Shown here one piece after another: positions 8,896 through 17,133 of a DNA stretch of 64,000 bases. The DNA is from Halococcus agarilyticus. Its GTDB lineage: Archaea; Halobacteriota; Halobacteria; Halobacteriales; Halococcaceae. The position numbers and the translations under genes were made by a program. The stretch lies in NCBI RefSeq assembly GCF_000334895.1, contig NZ_BAFM01000016.1, positions 1 to 64,000 on the forward strand, in the 5' to 3' direction. Every line of letters begins with the position of its first letter. Positions within the stretch are counted from its first letter, which is position 1. The notes under the pieces are model-generated. The model saw nothing but the letters and a program-made list of their open reading frames with translations. It did no database searches and had not been told where the DNA came from.

Positions 8896-9066
8896 ATGAC
8901 CGAAGAGTCACGTTCCGCGGCGGGGATCGACCTGGCGGATCTCGGGCGGTGTCGGCTCCACGGACTGCTGTTCGACCGAGCCGTCACCGACGAGTGTCCG
9001 CTCTGTGAGTACGAGCGTGCGGAACGGGTGGCGCGATCGCGTCACGACGGACACGGATCCCGCTGA
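8896..9066 (+). CDS. Small zinc-finger protein, 56 residues
   Basis: A short reading frame of 56 codons with codon use like its neighbours. Cys19-x2-His22 and Cys34-x2-Cys37 (in CPLC) make a plausible single zinc site. This fits the many tiny zinc-finger proteins typical of haloarchaea, most of unknown role and some linked to stress or biofilm regulation. A TATA box lies upstream. The C-terminus is basic and His/Arg-rich, unusual for this acidic proteome, and could contact nucleic acid. It precedes the hyu operon by about 120 bp with a separate promoter between, so it need not belong to it. Confidence 0.65.
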   Translation: MTEESRSAAGIDLADLGRCRLHGLLFDRAVTDECPLCEYERAERVARSRHDGHGSR

Positions 9067-9128
9067 GCGTCGCCGACGGGGATCACGGTGGCCGAGCACG
9101 GTTCGTCGGCAGCCTAGGTACAAATACC

Positions 9129-9157
9129 CCCAACAGGGGTTGGGAGAACGCTTACGC
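9129..9157 (+). promoter_or_regulatory. Palindrome and TATA-like box of the hyu operon
   Basis: CCCAAC and GTTGGG (9129-9134 and 9139-9144) form a 6-bp inverted repeat with a 4-base centre. A TATA-like CGCTTACGC follows at about 9149-9157, roughly 35-40 bp before the hyuA ATG. A palindrome directly upstream of TATA is the usual place for an activator site in archaea. The Bat-like regulator at the far end of the operon is a natural candidate to bind it, but this is inference. Confidence 0.4.
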
Positions 9158-9189
9158 GGCGACGACGACTTGGAGTGATACGATTTCAC

Positions 9190-11253
9190 ATGGCATCCAA
9201 CCTCGGAGTGGACGTCGGCGGCACCTTCACCGACGTCATCGTGTTCGACAAGGACACGCACGAGCTCACGATCGACAAGGTGTTGTCGACGCCGGCGAAC
9301 CCGTCGGAGGGCGTACTCGCCGGCGTGGAGGAGGCGACCGGGAAGGCCGGTGCGTCGGTGGCCGATCTGGAACTGCTCTTTCACGGAACGACGGTCGTGA
9401 CGAACATGCTGCTCGAGGAGACCGGCTCGCGCGTCGGCCTCATCACCTCGGACGGCCACGAGGACATCCTCCACCTCGCACGGGCGTGGACGCCAGGTCC
9501 GCTGTACGGCTGGATGGACATGGAAAAGCCCGATCCGCTCGCCGACCTCGTGGACACGCGCGGGGTTTCGGGTACGATCAGTTCGCCCGAGGGAGAGGTG
9601 ACCGAGCCGCTCGACGAGGCCGCGGTCCGCGAGACGGTGCGCGACCTCGCCGACTCGGGAATCGAATCGCTGACCGTCGCGCTGCTCAACTCGTATCTCA
9701 ACCCGGCACACGAGGAACGCGTTCGGGAGATCGTGGCGGAGGAAGCCCCGGAGCTGCCGGTGTCGATCTCGGCGGAGATCGTTCCCGAGTACGGCGAGTA
9801 CGAGCGGACGCTCACGACGGTCATCAACGACTACGCCCGCCCGCACGTCATCGACTACCTCGACGAGCTCGACGCCGCGCTCGAAAGTGCTGGCTCGACG
9901 GCGACGATGAACGTCGTCCGCTCGGACGGCGGACTGATGAGCTCCGGGGCGGCGAAGAACCATCCCGTCGAGCTCGCGCTCTCGGGCCCGAGCGGTGGCG
10001 TGGTCGGCGCGGCGACCATCGCGGAGAAGAAGGGCGTTCCCGACGTTCTGACGCTCGACATGGGCGGCACCTCGACGGACGTCTCGCTCGTCGAGGACTA
10101 CACGGCCGAGACGACCCGCCAGACCAAGGTCGGCTATCGCGAGTTCAAGTCCCGGGCCGTCGACGTGAACACCGTCGGGGCCGGCGGCGGCTCGATCGCG
10201 CGCATCCAGCTCAGCGGCTCGCTCCAGGTCGGCCCGGAGAGTTCCGGTGCGAACCCCGGCCCGGCCTGCTACGGCCAGGGCGGCGATGAGCCGACGGTGA
10301 CCGACGCCAACGTCGTTCTCGGGCGCATCCCGCCGATGGTCCAGCTCGGCGGCACGATGGAGCTCGACCGCGAGGCCGCCCACGAGGTCATTGAGGACAT
10401 CGCCGACGAACGCGAGAGTTCGGTCGAGGAGGCCGCACAGGCCATCCTCGACATCGTGAACGAGAACATGCACAGCGCGCTCCGGGTCGTCTCGGTCGAA
10501 CGTGGCTACGACCCGCGCGAGTTCGGTCTCGTCGCCTTCGGCGGTGCCGGCCCGATGCACGCCAACGCGCTCGCCGACGTGATGGGTGCCTATCCACTGG
10601 TCGTCCCGCCGGGACCGGGCGTGATGAGCGCCTTCGGCTTCCTCACGAGCGACGTCCAGAACGAGTTCTCCGAGACCTACCTCGAAACCGACCGCGACGT
10701 CGACGGCGACGACGTCCACGCCGAACTGCTGGCGCTCCGCGAGGAGGCGACCGACTGGCTCGACTCGGAGGGCGTCGACGAGACCGACCACGTCTTCGAG
10801 TACTACGCCGACTGCCGGTACTTCCGCCAGGACATCCAGATGTCGATCCCCATCGATCTCGACAACCTCCGGAGCGAGACGGGCCTCGCCGAGATCAAGG
10901 CCGACTTCGAGGCACGCCACGACAGGCGGTTCGGCTTCTCGCTCGACGCCCCCCTCGAAATCGCCAACCTCCGCGTCATCGGGAAGGGTACCGTCGAGGG
11001 CGTCACCATCGAAGAACACGACCTGACCGAGGAGGTCCCGAGCGCGGCGAAGGTCGACACCGACGAGGTCTACTTCGACGGCGAGTACCACGAGACCGGG
11101 ATCTACGACCGGGCGGAGCTGCTGCCGGGCAACGAACTCGACGGTCCGGCGATCGTGGTCGCGGACGACGCGACCATCGTGGTGCAGCCCGATCACGTCG
11201 CGACCGTCGACCGCTACGCCAACGTCGAGATCAACCGAGGTGATGGTCAATGA
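9190..11253 (+). CDS. hyuA: Hydantoinase/oxoprolinase subunit A
   Basis: A 687-residue ATP-binding subunit of the HyuA family (N-methylhydantoinase, 5-oxoprolinase, caprolactamase and acetone/acetophenone carboxylase relatives). The N-terminal DVGGTFTD phosphate loop, the FHGTTVVTN segment and the LDMGGTSTDVSL second phosphate motif are all present. With HyuB it is expected to use ATP to open a cyclic amide in the cytoplasm. It overlaps hyuB by 4 bp (ATGA), implying coupled synthesis of a heteromeric enzyme. The ATG at 9190 puts the phosphate loop at the usual distance from the N-terminus. Substrate is not decided by sequence. Confidence 0.9.
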   Translation: MASNLGVDVGGTFTDVIVFDKDTHELTIDKVLSTPANPSEGVLAGVEEATGKAGASVADLELLFHGTTVVTNMLLEETGSRVGLITSDGHEDILHLARAWTPGPLYGWMDMEKPDPLADLVDTRGVSGTISSPEGEVTEPLDEAAVRETVRDLADSGIESLTVALLNSYLNPAHEERVREIVAEEAPELPVSISAEIVPEYGEYERTLTTVINDYARPHVIDYLDELDAALESAGSTATMNVVRSDGGLMSSGAAKNHPVELALSGPSGGVVGAATIAEKKGVPDVLTLDMGGTSTDVSLVEDYTAETTRQTKVGYREFKSRAVDVNTVGAGGGSIARIQLSGSLQVGPESSGANPGPACYGQGGDEPTVTDANVVLGRIPPMVQLGGTMELDREAAHEVIEDIADERESSVEEAAQAILDIVNENMHSALRVVSVERGYDPREFGLVAFGGAGPMHANALADVMGAYPLVVPPGPGVMSAFGFLTSDVQNEFSETYLETDRDVDGDDVHAELLALREEATDWLDSEGVDETDHVFEYYADCRYFRQDIQMSIPIDLDNLRSETGLAEIKADFEARHDRRFGFSLDAPLEIANLRVIGKGTVEGVTIEEHDLTEEVPSAAKVDTDEVYFDGEYHETGIYDRAELLPGNELDGPAIVVADDATIVVQPDHVATVDRYANVEINRGDGQ

Positions 11254-13106
11254 GCACCGAAACCCCCGAGTTCGTCGGCGAGCACGACATCGACGCGACG
11301 ACGCTCGACATCGTCGAGAGCACGCTCGAAAACACGCGCCACGAGATGGACCGCGTGCTGGAGACGACGGCGATCAGCCCCGTCATCCGCGAGCAGTCCG
11401 ACCAGTTCCCGCTCATCGCCGACCCGGAGGGTCGGATGGTGATGGGGCAGTTCGGCTCCGCCATCGAGACCATCATCGACAACGCCAGCTTCGGCTGGGA
11501 GGACCTGGAGGACGGCGACGTCGTCGCCACCAACGACCCCTACATGTGCGCGGGCGCGATGTCACACACCCCCGACATGCTCCTCCTGCGCCCGATCTTC
11601 TACGAGGGCGAGCGCGTCGGCTTCGCCAGCCAGTGGGGCAATCTGATGGACGTCGGCGGCAAGACCCCCGGCAGCATGCCCGTCGAGGCGACCACCATCT
11701 TCGAGGAGGGGATGCGCCTCCCACCGGTCAAACTCTACAAGGAGGGTGAACTCGACGAGGGGCTCCTCGAAACCTTCGCCCACAACACCCGCCTCCCGGA
11801 CCACGCTGAGGCCGACATCAAGGCGCTCGCGGCGGGGACCGCGGCCGCCGAGGAGCGCGTTCAGGAGCTCTGCGAGCGGTTCGGGCCGGAGACCTATCTG
11901 GAGGGATGTGACGCGGTGCTCGATCGGACCCGCGACGGGATGATCGACCTCATCCGGGAGTTCGTCCCCGAGGGCGAGCGCTACACCTTCGAGGACCGCG
12001 TCGACGACGACGGGATGGGCAACGGCCCGATCAAGCTCCACCTCGAGATCTACCGCGAGGGCGACACCGTCCACCTCGATTGGGAGGGGACCGACGACCA
12101 GGTGCCCGGGACCGTGAACTTCCTCCTGAACGAGAAGATGTTCAAGATGTTCACCGGGGTCTTCCTCATCATGGCGTTCGACCCGCTCCTGACGTTCAAC
12201 GACGGCTACTACGACCTCTTCGAGGTGAACCTCCTCGAGGGGACCGTCGTCCAGCCGGAGTTCCCGGCGGCGCTCGGCAACCGGCTGCCGCTGATGGCGC
12301 GGCAGTTCGACGTGCTCCAGGCCACCTTCTCGAAGCTCATCGACGGGTTCTCGGTCGCCGGCAGCTACGGCACCTCGCCCAACTTCGTCTACGCCGGCGT
12401 CGACGCCGAGGGCAACCAGTTCCAGATGCTCGAGATCCTCTACGGCGGGATTCCCGCGAGGCCGGGTGGCGACGGGCTCGACGGCCACTCGTGGTGGCCG
12501 CTGTTCCGAACGGTGCCCGCCGAGTACCAGGAGGCGTACTACCCGCTGACCATCGACGAGTACAGCACCCGCGCGGACACCGGCGGGGCTGGTCGCCACC
12601 GCGGCGGCCACGGCATCTCGAAGGTGTACACCTTCGAGGAAGACGGCGCGATCACGTTCCAGGACGACCGTGCCCACACCTACCCGTGGGGCGTCGACGG
12701 CGGGACGCACGGCGGAACGAGCGAGAAGACACTCGTCCGCACCGATGGCACCGAGCTGGAACTCCCCTCGAAGGCCGAGAACGTCCCCGTCGAGCCTGGC
12801 GACAAGCTCGTCTTCAGCACCGCCGGTGGTGGCGGCCTCGGCGACCCCCTGGAGCGCGATCCCGAACTCGTGGCCCGAGAGGTCCGTCGCGGCCTCGTCA
12901 CCGAGGCGGCCGCCCGCGAGGAGTACGGCGTGGTTCTCGACGAGGACGGCAGCGTCGATCGAACGGCCACCGAAGACCAGCGCGAGGACGTCCGCGAGAA
13001 CCGCGACGAGCTCGCAGCGTTCGACTACGGGCCGCTGCCGGACGACGACGAGCTCGAAGCACGGATCGCCGAGGAACGCCGCGAGTTCGACCAGCGCGAC
13101 GGTTGA
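11250..13106 (+). CDS. hyuB: Hydantoinase/oxoprolinase subunit B
   Basis: A 618-residue HyuB-family partner of the preceding subunit. Family marks include REQSDQFPLIADPEGRM-type residues near 45-65, the NDPYMCAGAMSHTPDM loop (about 95-110), the HWEGTDDQVPGTVN-like segment, and the C-terminal GGTG-type glycine motif followed by AGGGGLGDP, which is nearly invariant in the family. The protein is a little longer than many HyuB proteins because of an acidic C-terminal tail. It starts inside hyuA by an ATGA overlap and is followed 38 bp later by the isochorismatase-like gene. Confidence 0.9.
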   Translation: MSTETPEFVGEHDIDATTLDIVESTLENTRHEMDRVLETTAISPVIREQSDQFPLIADPEGRMVMGQFGSAIETIIDNASFGWEDLEDGDVVATNDPYMCAGAMSHTPDMLLLRPIFYEGERVGFASQWGNLMDVGGKTPGSMPVEATTIFEEGMRLPPVKLYKEGELDEGLLETFAHNTRLPDHAEADIKALAAGTAAAEERVQELCERFGPETYLEGCDAVLDRTRDGMIDLIREFVPEGERYTFEDRVDDDGMGNGPIKLHLEIYREGDTVHLDWEGTDDQVPGTVNFLLNEKMFKMFTGVFLIMAFDPLLTFNDGYYDLFEVNLLEGTVVQPEFPAALGNRLPLMARQFDVLQATFSKLIDGFSVAGSYGTSPNFVYAGVDAEGNQFQMLEILYGGIPARPGGDGLDGHSWWPLFRTVPAEYQEAYYPLTIDEYSTRADTGGAGRHRGGHGISKVYTFEEDGAITFQDDRAHTYPWGVDGGTHGGTSEKTLVRTDGTELELPSKAENVPVEPGDKLVFSTAGGGGLGDPLERDPELVAREVRRGLVTEAAAREEYGVVLDEDGSVDRTATEDQREDVRENRDELAAFDYGPLPDDDELEARIAEERREFDQRDG

Positions 13107-13144
13107 GCCCTCGGCACCATTTCGCTACATCCCACACAGACACA

Positions 13145-13801
13145 ATGACAGATACGGACTGGATCGAAGATACTGAACAGTTGTACGCCGATCGCGACTT
13201 CGGCGGCACGGTCGGCATCGGCGAGCGGCCCGCGCTGCTCGTCATCGACCTCATCAACGCCTTCACCGATCCCGAAAGCGATCTCGGCTCGGACGTCGAA
13301 TCCGTGCTCGCCCGGACCGAAGGGTTGCTGGACGCGTTCCGCGAGCACGACCTGCCCCGGTACTTCACCACCGTCGCCTACGAGGAGTCCTACGGCGACG
13401 CCGGGCAGTTCATCGAGAAGGTGCCAGCGCTCCGCGAACTCGAACGTGGGACCGACGCGGTGGCGGTCGACGACCGGATCGCCCCGATCGGCGACGAACG
13501 GGTGATCCTCAAGAAGTACGCGAGCGCGTTCTTCGGGACCGATCTCGAAACCGAACTCACCACCCACCGCGTCGACACGCTGGTGCTCGCGGGCGTGACG
13601 ACCAGCGGGTGCGTTCGCGCGACCGCCGTCGACAGCCTCCAGCACGGCTACCGCACCATCGTCCCCGCCGACGCCGTCGGGGACCGTGCCGAGGGCCCGC
13701 ACGAAGCCAATCTCTTCGACATCGACGCGAAGTACGGCGATGTCGTCACGACCGAGACGGTACTGGAGTCGCTCGACGATGACCAGAGGAGCACACCATG
13801 A
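13145..13801 (+). CDS. Isochorismatase-like cysteine hydrolase
   Basis: A 218-residue hydrolase of the isochorismatase/N-carbamoylsarcosine amidase family. The catalytic triad can be placed as Asp35 (LLVIDLINAF), Lys124 (LKKYASAFFGT) and Cys156 (GVTTSGCVRAT), the last preceded by the cis-peptide region typical of the family. Members hydrolyse N-carbamoyl compounds, maleamate, nicotinamide or similar amides. Beside HyuAB, an N-carbamoyl amidase is the most sensible role: HyuAB would open a hydantoin ring to an N-carbamoyl amino acid, which this enzyme would split to amine, CO2 and ammonia. The stop overlaps the next start by ATGA. Confidence 0.85.
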   Translation: MTDTDWIEDTEQLYADRDFGGTVGIGERPALLVIDLINAFTDPESDLGSDVESVLARTEGLLDAFREHDLPRYFTTVAYEESYGDAGQFIEKVPALRELERGTDAVAVDDRIAPIGDERVILKKYASAFFGTDLETELTTHRVDTLVLAGVTTSGCVRATAVDSLQHGYRTIVPADAVGDRAEGPHEANLFDIDAKYGDVVTTETVLESLDDDQRSTP

Positions 13802-15015
13802 CCGCACGCGAACGCCAGGGTCCGCTCGACGGCCTGCGGGTCATCGACATGTCGGGGATGATCAGCGGTGCCTTCGCGACGACGCTGCTGGGCGATTTCG
13901 GTGCCGACGTGGTGATGATCGAGCATCCCGAGGTCGGCGATCCGATCCGGGAGTGGCCACAGAAGACCGAGGACGGAGTCTCGCTGTCCTGGAAGTCCCT
14001 CGGCCGGAACAAGCGGTGTGTCACGCTCGATCTCGGCTCCGAGCGCGGCCGCGAGATCGCCCTCGATCTCGTCGCGGACGCCGACGCCGTCTACGAGAAC
14101 TTCCGCCCCGGGACGATGGAACGGTGGGGACTCGGCCCCGACGATATCCACGAGATCAACGAGGAAGCCATCATGGTCCGGCTCTCGGGCTACGGACAGA
14201 CCGGCCCGAAGTCCCAGAAGCCGGGTTTCGGCACCATCGCCGAGGGGGTCTCGGGCTGGGCGCACGCCAATGGGTTCCCCGATCGTGAACCCTTACTTCC
14301 GCCGGTCAGCCTCGCGGACATCCAGGCCGCCCAGTTCGCGCTCCAGGCGACGCTGATGGCGATCTTCGAGCGCGATATCGGTCGCGGCGGCAGCGGCGAG
14401 GGCCAGGTCATCGACGTCTCGCTGACCGAGCCGCTGTGGCGGATCTTCTTCGGCGAGGTCGAGGCCTACGACCGGATGGGGCACGTCCGCGAACGCACCG
14501 GGAACCAGCACCCGAACACCGCCCCGAGGAACATCTACGAGACCGCGGACGGCTACCTGACGATGTCGGCCTCGAACCAGAAGATCTTCGAGCGGGTCGC
14601 CGAGACGATCGACAAGGAGTGGCTGATCGACGACGAGCGCTTCGCGGACAACGCCACCCGCGTCGCGAACAGCGAGCCGCTCAACGCCGCAATCGAGGAG
14701 TGGACGAGAGAGCGAACCACCGACGAGGCCATCGAGATCCTCGAAGCCAACGACGCCATCGTCGGGCCGGTCTACGATATGCACGACATCTTCGAAGACG
14801 AGCAGTTCGAGGCACGCGACGACATCGTCGAGGTCGACGATCCCGACGTCGGCGCGATCAAGACGTTCGGCCTCGTCCCGAAGTTCTCGCGCACGCCCGG
14901 CGAGGTCGAGTTCCTCGGCCCACGCCACGGCGAGCACAACCGCGAGGTCTACCACGGCGATCTCGGGCTCTCGGAGGCAGAGCTGGCCGAACTCCGTGAC
15001 GAGGGGATCATCTGA
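13798..15015 (+). CDS. Class III (CaiB/BaiF) CoA-transferase
   Basis: A 405-residue family III CoA-transferase that moves CoA between carboxylic acids through a glutamyl/aspartyl anhydride intermediate. The N-terminal LDGLRVIDMSG and LGDFGADVVMIEHP, the middle LSGYGQTGP and the nucleophilic Asp174 in VSLADIQAAQ all match the family. Residues near 200-215 hold the GEGQVIDVSLTEP element. Donor and acceptor cannot be read from the sequence. It is translationally coupled to the hydrolase before it and abuts the next gene with no spacer, so a shared pathway is very likely. Confidence 0.88.
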   Translation: MTARERQGPLDGLRVIDMSGMISGAFATTLLGDFGADVVMIEHPEVGDPIREWPQKTEDGVSLSWKSLGRNKRCVTLDLGSERGREIALDLVADADAVYENFRPGTMERWGLGPDDIHEINEEAIMVRLSGYGQTGPKSQKPGFGTIAEGVSGWAHANGFPDREPLLPPVSLADIQAAQFALQATLMAIFERDIGRGGSGEGQVIDVSLTEPLWRIFFGEVEAYDRMGHVRERTGNQHPNTAPRNIYETADGYLTMSASNQKIFERVAETIDKEWLIDDERFADNATRVANSEPLNAAIEEWTRERTTDEAIEILEANDAIVGPVYDMHDIFEDEQFEARDDIVEVDDPDVGAIKTFGLVPKFSRTPGEVEFLGPRHGEHNREVYHGDLGLSEAELAELRDEGII

Positions 15016-16107
15016 ATGCAGTTGACCGACGTCACGCTCCGCGAGGGCGACCAGATGTCCGGACGAGAGTTCACCGCCGATGCCAAGATCGAGTGCGCTC
15101 GGGCGCTCGACGACCTGGGGGTGCCGTTCGTCCAGCCTGGCTTTCCCGCGACCGGCGAGAAGGATCGGGAAGTCATCAGTGAACTCGCCGGGACGACCGA
15201 CGCCGATGTCGTCGCGCTCGCGCGCGCTCTCGAAAGCGACATCGACGCCGCCCTCGAAAACGACGCCGACGTGGTCGAGACGTTCGTCTCGGCCTCCAAC
15301 CGTCACCTCGAACACCTGCTCGGCGTCTCCAGGAACGAGATGCTGTCGATGCTCGGCGAGGCCGTCGACTACGTCCACGACCACGGCGTTACCGTCCACG
15401 TCACGCTCGCCGATGCGTTCCGGACCGACCGCGATCACCTCGTCGAGATCGTCGAGACGGTGCCGGACGCGGCGTTCGTGTCGCTGGCCGACACCGTCGG
15501 CGCGCGCACCCCCGAAACCGTCGAGGAGTGCCTCGACGGGCTCGCCGGCCGCGTTGCGTTCGATCGACTCGGCGTCCACTTCCACGACGACATGGGGTGT
15601 GCGACGGCCAACGCGCTCGCGGCCTACCGCGCGGGCGTCGGGAAGGTGGACGTCAGCGTCGGGGGCCTCGGCGAGCGCGCGGGCAACACCCCGCTCGAAG
15701 AGCTTGCGGTCGCCTGCGCTATCGACCACGACGACGATCTCGGCCTCGCGACCGACGCGCTCGTCCCGACCTGTCGTGGCGTGTTGGACACGCTCGGAGA
15801 GCCCTACGGCGATCGCAAGGCGGTCCTCGGCACGGCGATCGCCGAACACGAGTCGGGCATCCACACCGCGGCGATGCTCTCGGACCCTGCGACGCTCGAA
15901 CCGTTCGACCCCGGACGGTTCGGCGGGGAGCGACGCCTGGTGTTCGGGAAGTCGACCGGCGAGGGCGGCGCACGCCGGCTCCTCGAACGGGCGGGTGTCG
16001 ATCCCGACGGCGAAACCGTGGCTGCGTACCTCGACACCCTGGCTGCGGCGGGCCCGCTCGATCTCGACGCGGCGCTCGCACTCGCCGAGCGGGAGTTCGG
16101 TTCGTAG
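15016..16107 (+). CDS. DRE-TIM metallolyase, homocitrate/isopropylmalate-synthase-like
   Basis: A 363-residue (beta/alpha)8 enzyme of the HMG-CoA-lyase/LeuA superfamily. TLREGDQMSG gives the metal and catalytic residues (Arg9, Glu10, Asp12), and His188 and His190 in GVHFHDD are the metal ligands. The EHESGIH segment and the FGKSTG stretch near 300-320 resemble single-domain homocitrate synthases (NifV/AksA) rather than HMG-CoA lyase. No C-terminal LeuA regulatory domain is present. The start directly abuts the CoA-transferase stop. In this catabolic operon the enzyme could condense an oxo-acid with acetyl-CoA or run the reverse cleavage; the direction is unknown. Confidence 0.8.
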   Translation: MQLTDVTLREGDQMSGREFTADAKIECARALDDLGVPFVQPGFPATGEKDREVISELAGTTDADVVALARALESDIDAALENDADVVETFVSASNRHLEHLLGVSRNEMLSMLGEAVDYVHDHGVTVHVTLADAFRTDRDHLVEIVETVPDAAFVSLADTVGARTPETVEECLDGLAGRVAFDRLGVHFHDDMGCATANALAAYRAGVGKVDVSVGGLGERAGNTPLEELAVACAIDHDDDLGLATDALVPTCRGVLDTLGEPYGDRKAVLGTAIAEHESGIHTAAMLSDPATLEPFDPGRFGGERRLVFGKSTGEGGARRLLERAGVDPDGETVAAYLDTLAAAGPLDLDAALALAEREFGS

Positions 16108-16181
16108 CGTGGCCGGGATCGGATCGCGCACGAAACCTTATCCGTCGTTCCTGTAATGTGGAGCTACGGACCAGGGAGCAC

Positions 16182-16841
16182 ATGTTCGAAGCAGAACTCC
16201 ATCTCCAGCAACACAAGCCGTGTGTCGTCTCCCAGCTCGCGAGGGAGTTCGACACGGCGATCGAGATCGCGATCGAGGAGCTCCACGACGAGCTGGTGAC
16301 GTTCGTCATCGAACTCGACGAGCGGCTGACGGGCGTGCTGGACCGGCTGGCCGACTCCGAGCAGGTGCACCACGCCGAGGGGCTCGGCGACGGCAACTTC
16401 CTCGTCACCAAGACTTCCTGTGGTGCGTACTCGGCCATCGAGCGGAACCACGGCATTCTCCGCCGACCCAACGTCGTCGACGCCAACTCCCGAGTGTACA
16501 CCGTCCTCTTCTTCCGCCGCGAGGACCTGCGCGCCATGATCGAGGCGTTCCGGGAGATCGGCACCGTGACCCTCGGGAAGGTCGCGCCGTTCGAGGACGG
16601 CGGCGTCCAGCTCACCGACCGACAGTACGAGGTCATCGAGCATGCGCTCGCCGCGGGCTACTTCGAGTGGCCACGCGACGTCACGAGCGACGAACTCGCT
16701 GCCGAACTCGACATTAGCCGCGCCACGCTCCTCGAACACCTCCGCAAGGCCGAGTCGAAGCTCCTCACCGACGCCCTCGATTCGATGACGACCGACACGG
16801 AGCAATCGAGCCGCTCGGAGCCCACGACGCCGCCGAAGTGA
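16182..16841 (+). CDS. Bat-like transcriptional regulator with HTH_10 domain
   Basis: A 219-residue member of the bacterio-opsin-activator-like family. The N-terminal half (about 1-145) is the Bat-associated sensor-like domain. The C-terminal HTH_10 DNA-binding domain (about 148-203) shows LTDRQYEVIEHALAAGYFEWPR and ELDISRATLLEHLRKAE. A Ser/Thr/Glu-rich tail ends the protein. It lies 74 bp downstream of the five-gene hyu operon in the same direction, so it may be a local regulator of that operon. The ATG at 16182 fits the conserved MFEAELHL-type N-terminus. Confidence 0.85.
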   Translation: MFEAELHLQQHKPCVVSQLAREFDTAIEIAIEELHDELVTFVIELDERLTGVLDRLADSEQVHHAEGLGDGNFLVTKTSCGAYSAIERNHGILRRPNVVDANSRVYTVLFFRREDLRAMIEAFREIGTVTLGKVAPFEDGGVQLTDRQYEVIEHALAAGYFEWPRDVTSDELAAELDISRATLLEHLRKAESKLLTDALDSMTTDTEQSSRSEPTTPPK

Positions 16842-16924
16842 CGCCGCTCGGAACTTCGGTTCCCGCGTGACTCGCGCCGTCCAGATGCCCGTTTGCTCGG
16901 AGAAGAGCCCTCGAAGCCTTCGAA

Positions 16925-17018
16925 GCAGAGGGAACAAGCCAGGGGTGGGATTCGAACCACCTGAACTTCGCTCGCTAGCGCTCGCTCGTTCCGTACTTCG
17001 AATCCCACGTCGGCTCTC
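16925..17018. repeat. Partial copies of the tRNA-Thr 3' end (one direct, one inverted)
   Basis: Downstream of tRNA-Thr, 16937-16958 is a 22-bp exact direct copy of the tRNA 3' end (17049-17070); a shared GCAGAG at 16925 and 17043 extends it. A second, inverted copy at 16997-17018 matches the T-arm (TTCGAATCCCAC) and, after a short diverged gap, the tRNA end plus trailer (GGCTCTC). The direct and inverted copies form a 12-bp perfect inverted repeat (16945-16956 with 16997-17008) around a 40-base loop rich in GCTCGCT. No protein is coded here. Confidence 0.8.
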
Positions 17019-17048
17019 ACCGACCTCACCTTCGTTTGGACGGCAGAG

Positions 17049-17122
17049 AGCCAGGGGTGGGATTCGAACCCACGAATTCTCGATTACAAATCGAGTGCTT
17101 GCACCGCCCAAGCTCCCCTGGC
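17049..17122 (-). tRNA. tRNA-Thr (anticodon TGT)
   Basis: A 74-base cloverleaf on the minus strand. The acceptor stem is GCCAGGG/CCCTGGC with an unpaired T as discriminator, the D-arm is GCTT/AAGC, the anticodon stem CTCGA/TCGAG encloses TTTGTAA (anticodon TGT), and the T-arm is GTGGG/CCCAC with loop TTCGAAT. No intron is present and CCA is not encoded. Position 8 is G rather than the usual T. Confidence 0.93.
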
Positions 17123-17133
17123 GCGCTCGTCCC

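Noticed and set aside
9190-13106. HyuAB as acetone or acetophenone carboxylase.
   Set aside because: The gamma subunit expected for acetone carboxylase is missing, and the neighbouring isochorismatase-like gene points to an amide route.
15016-16107. DRE-TIM gene as HMG-CoA lyase.
   Set aside because: The EHESGIH and FGKSTG segments are of the homocitrate/isopropylmalate synthase type.
16925-17122. tRNA 3'-end direct repeats as att sites of an integrated element.
   Set aside because: Only about 112 bp lie between the copies, with no integrase or cargo. A very degraded remnant cannot be excluded, so it is reported as a structural finding instead.
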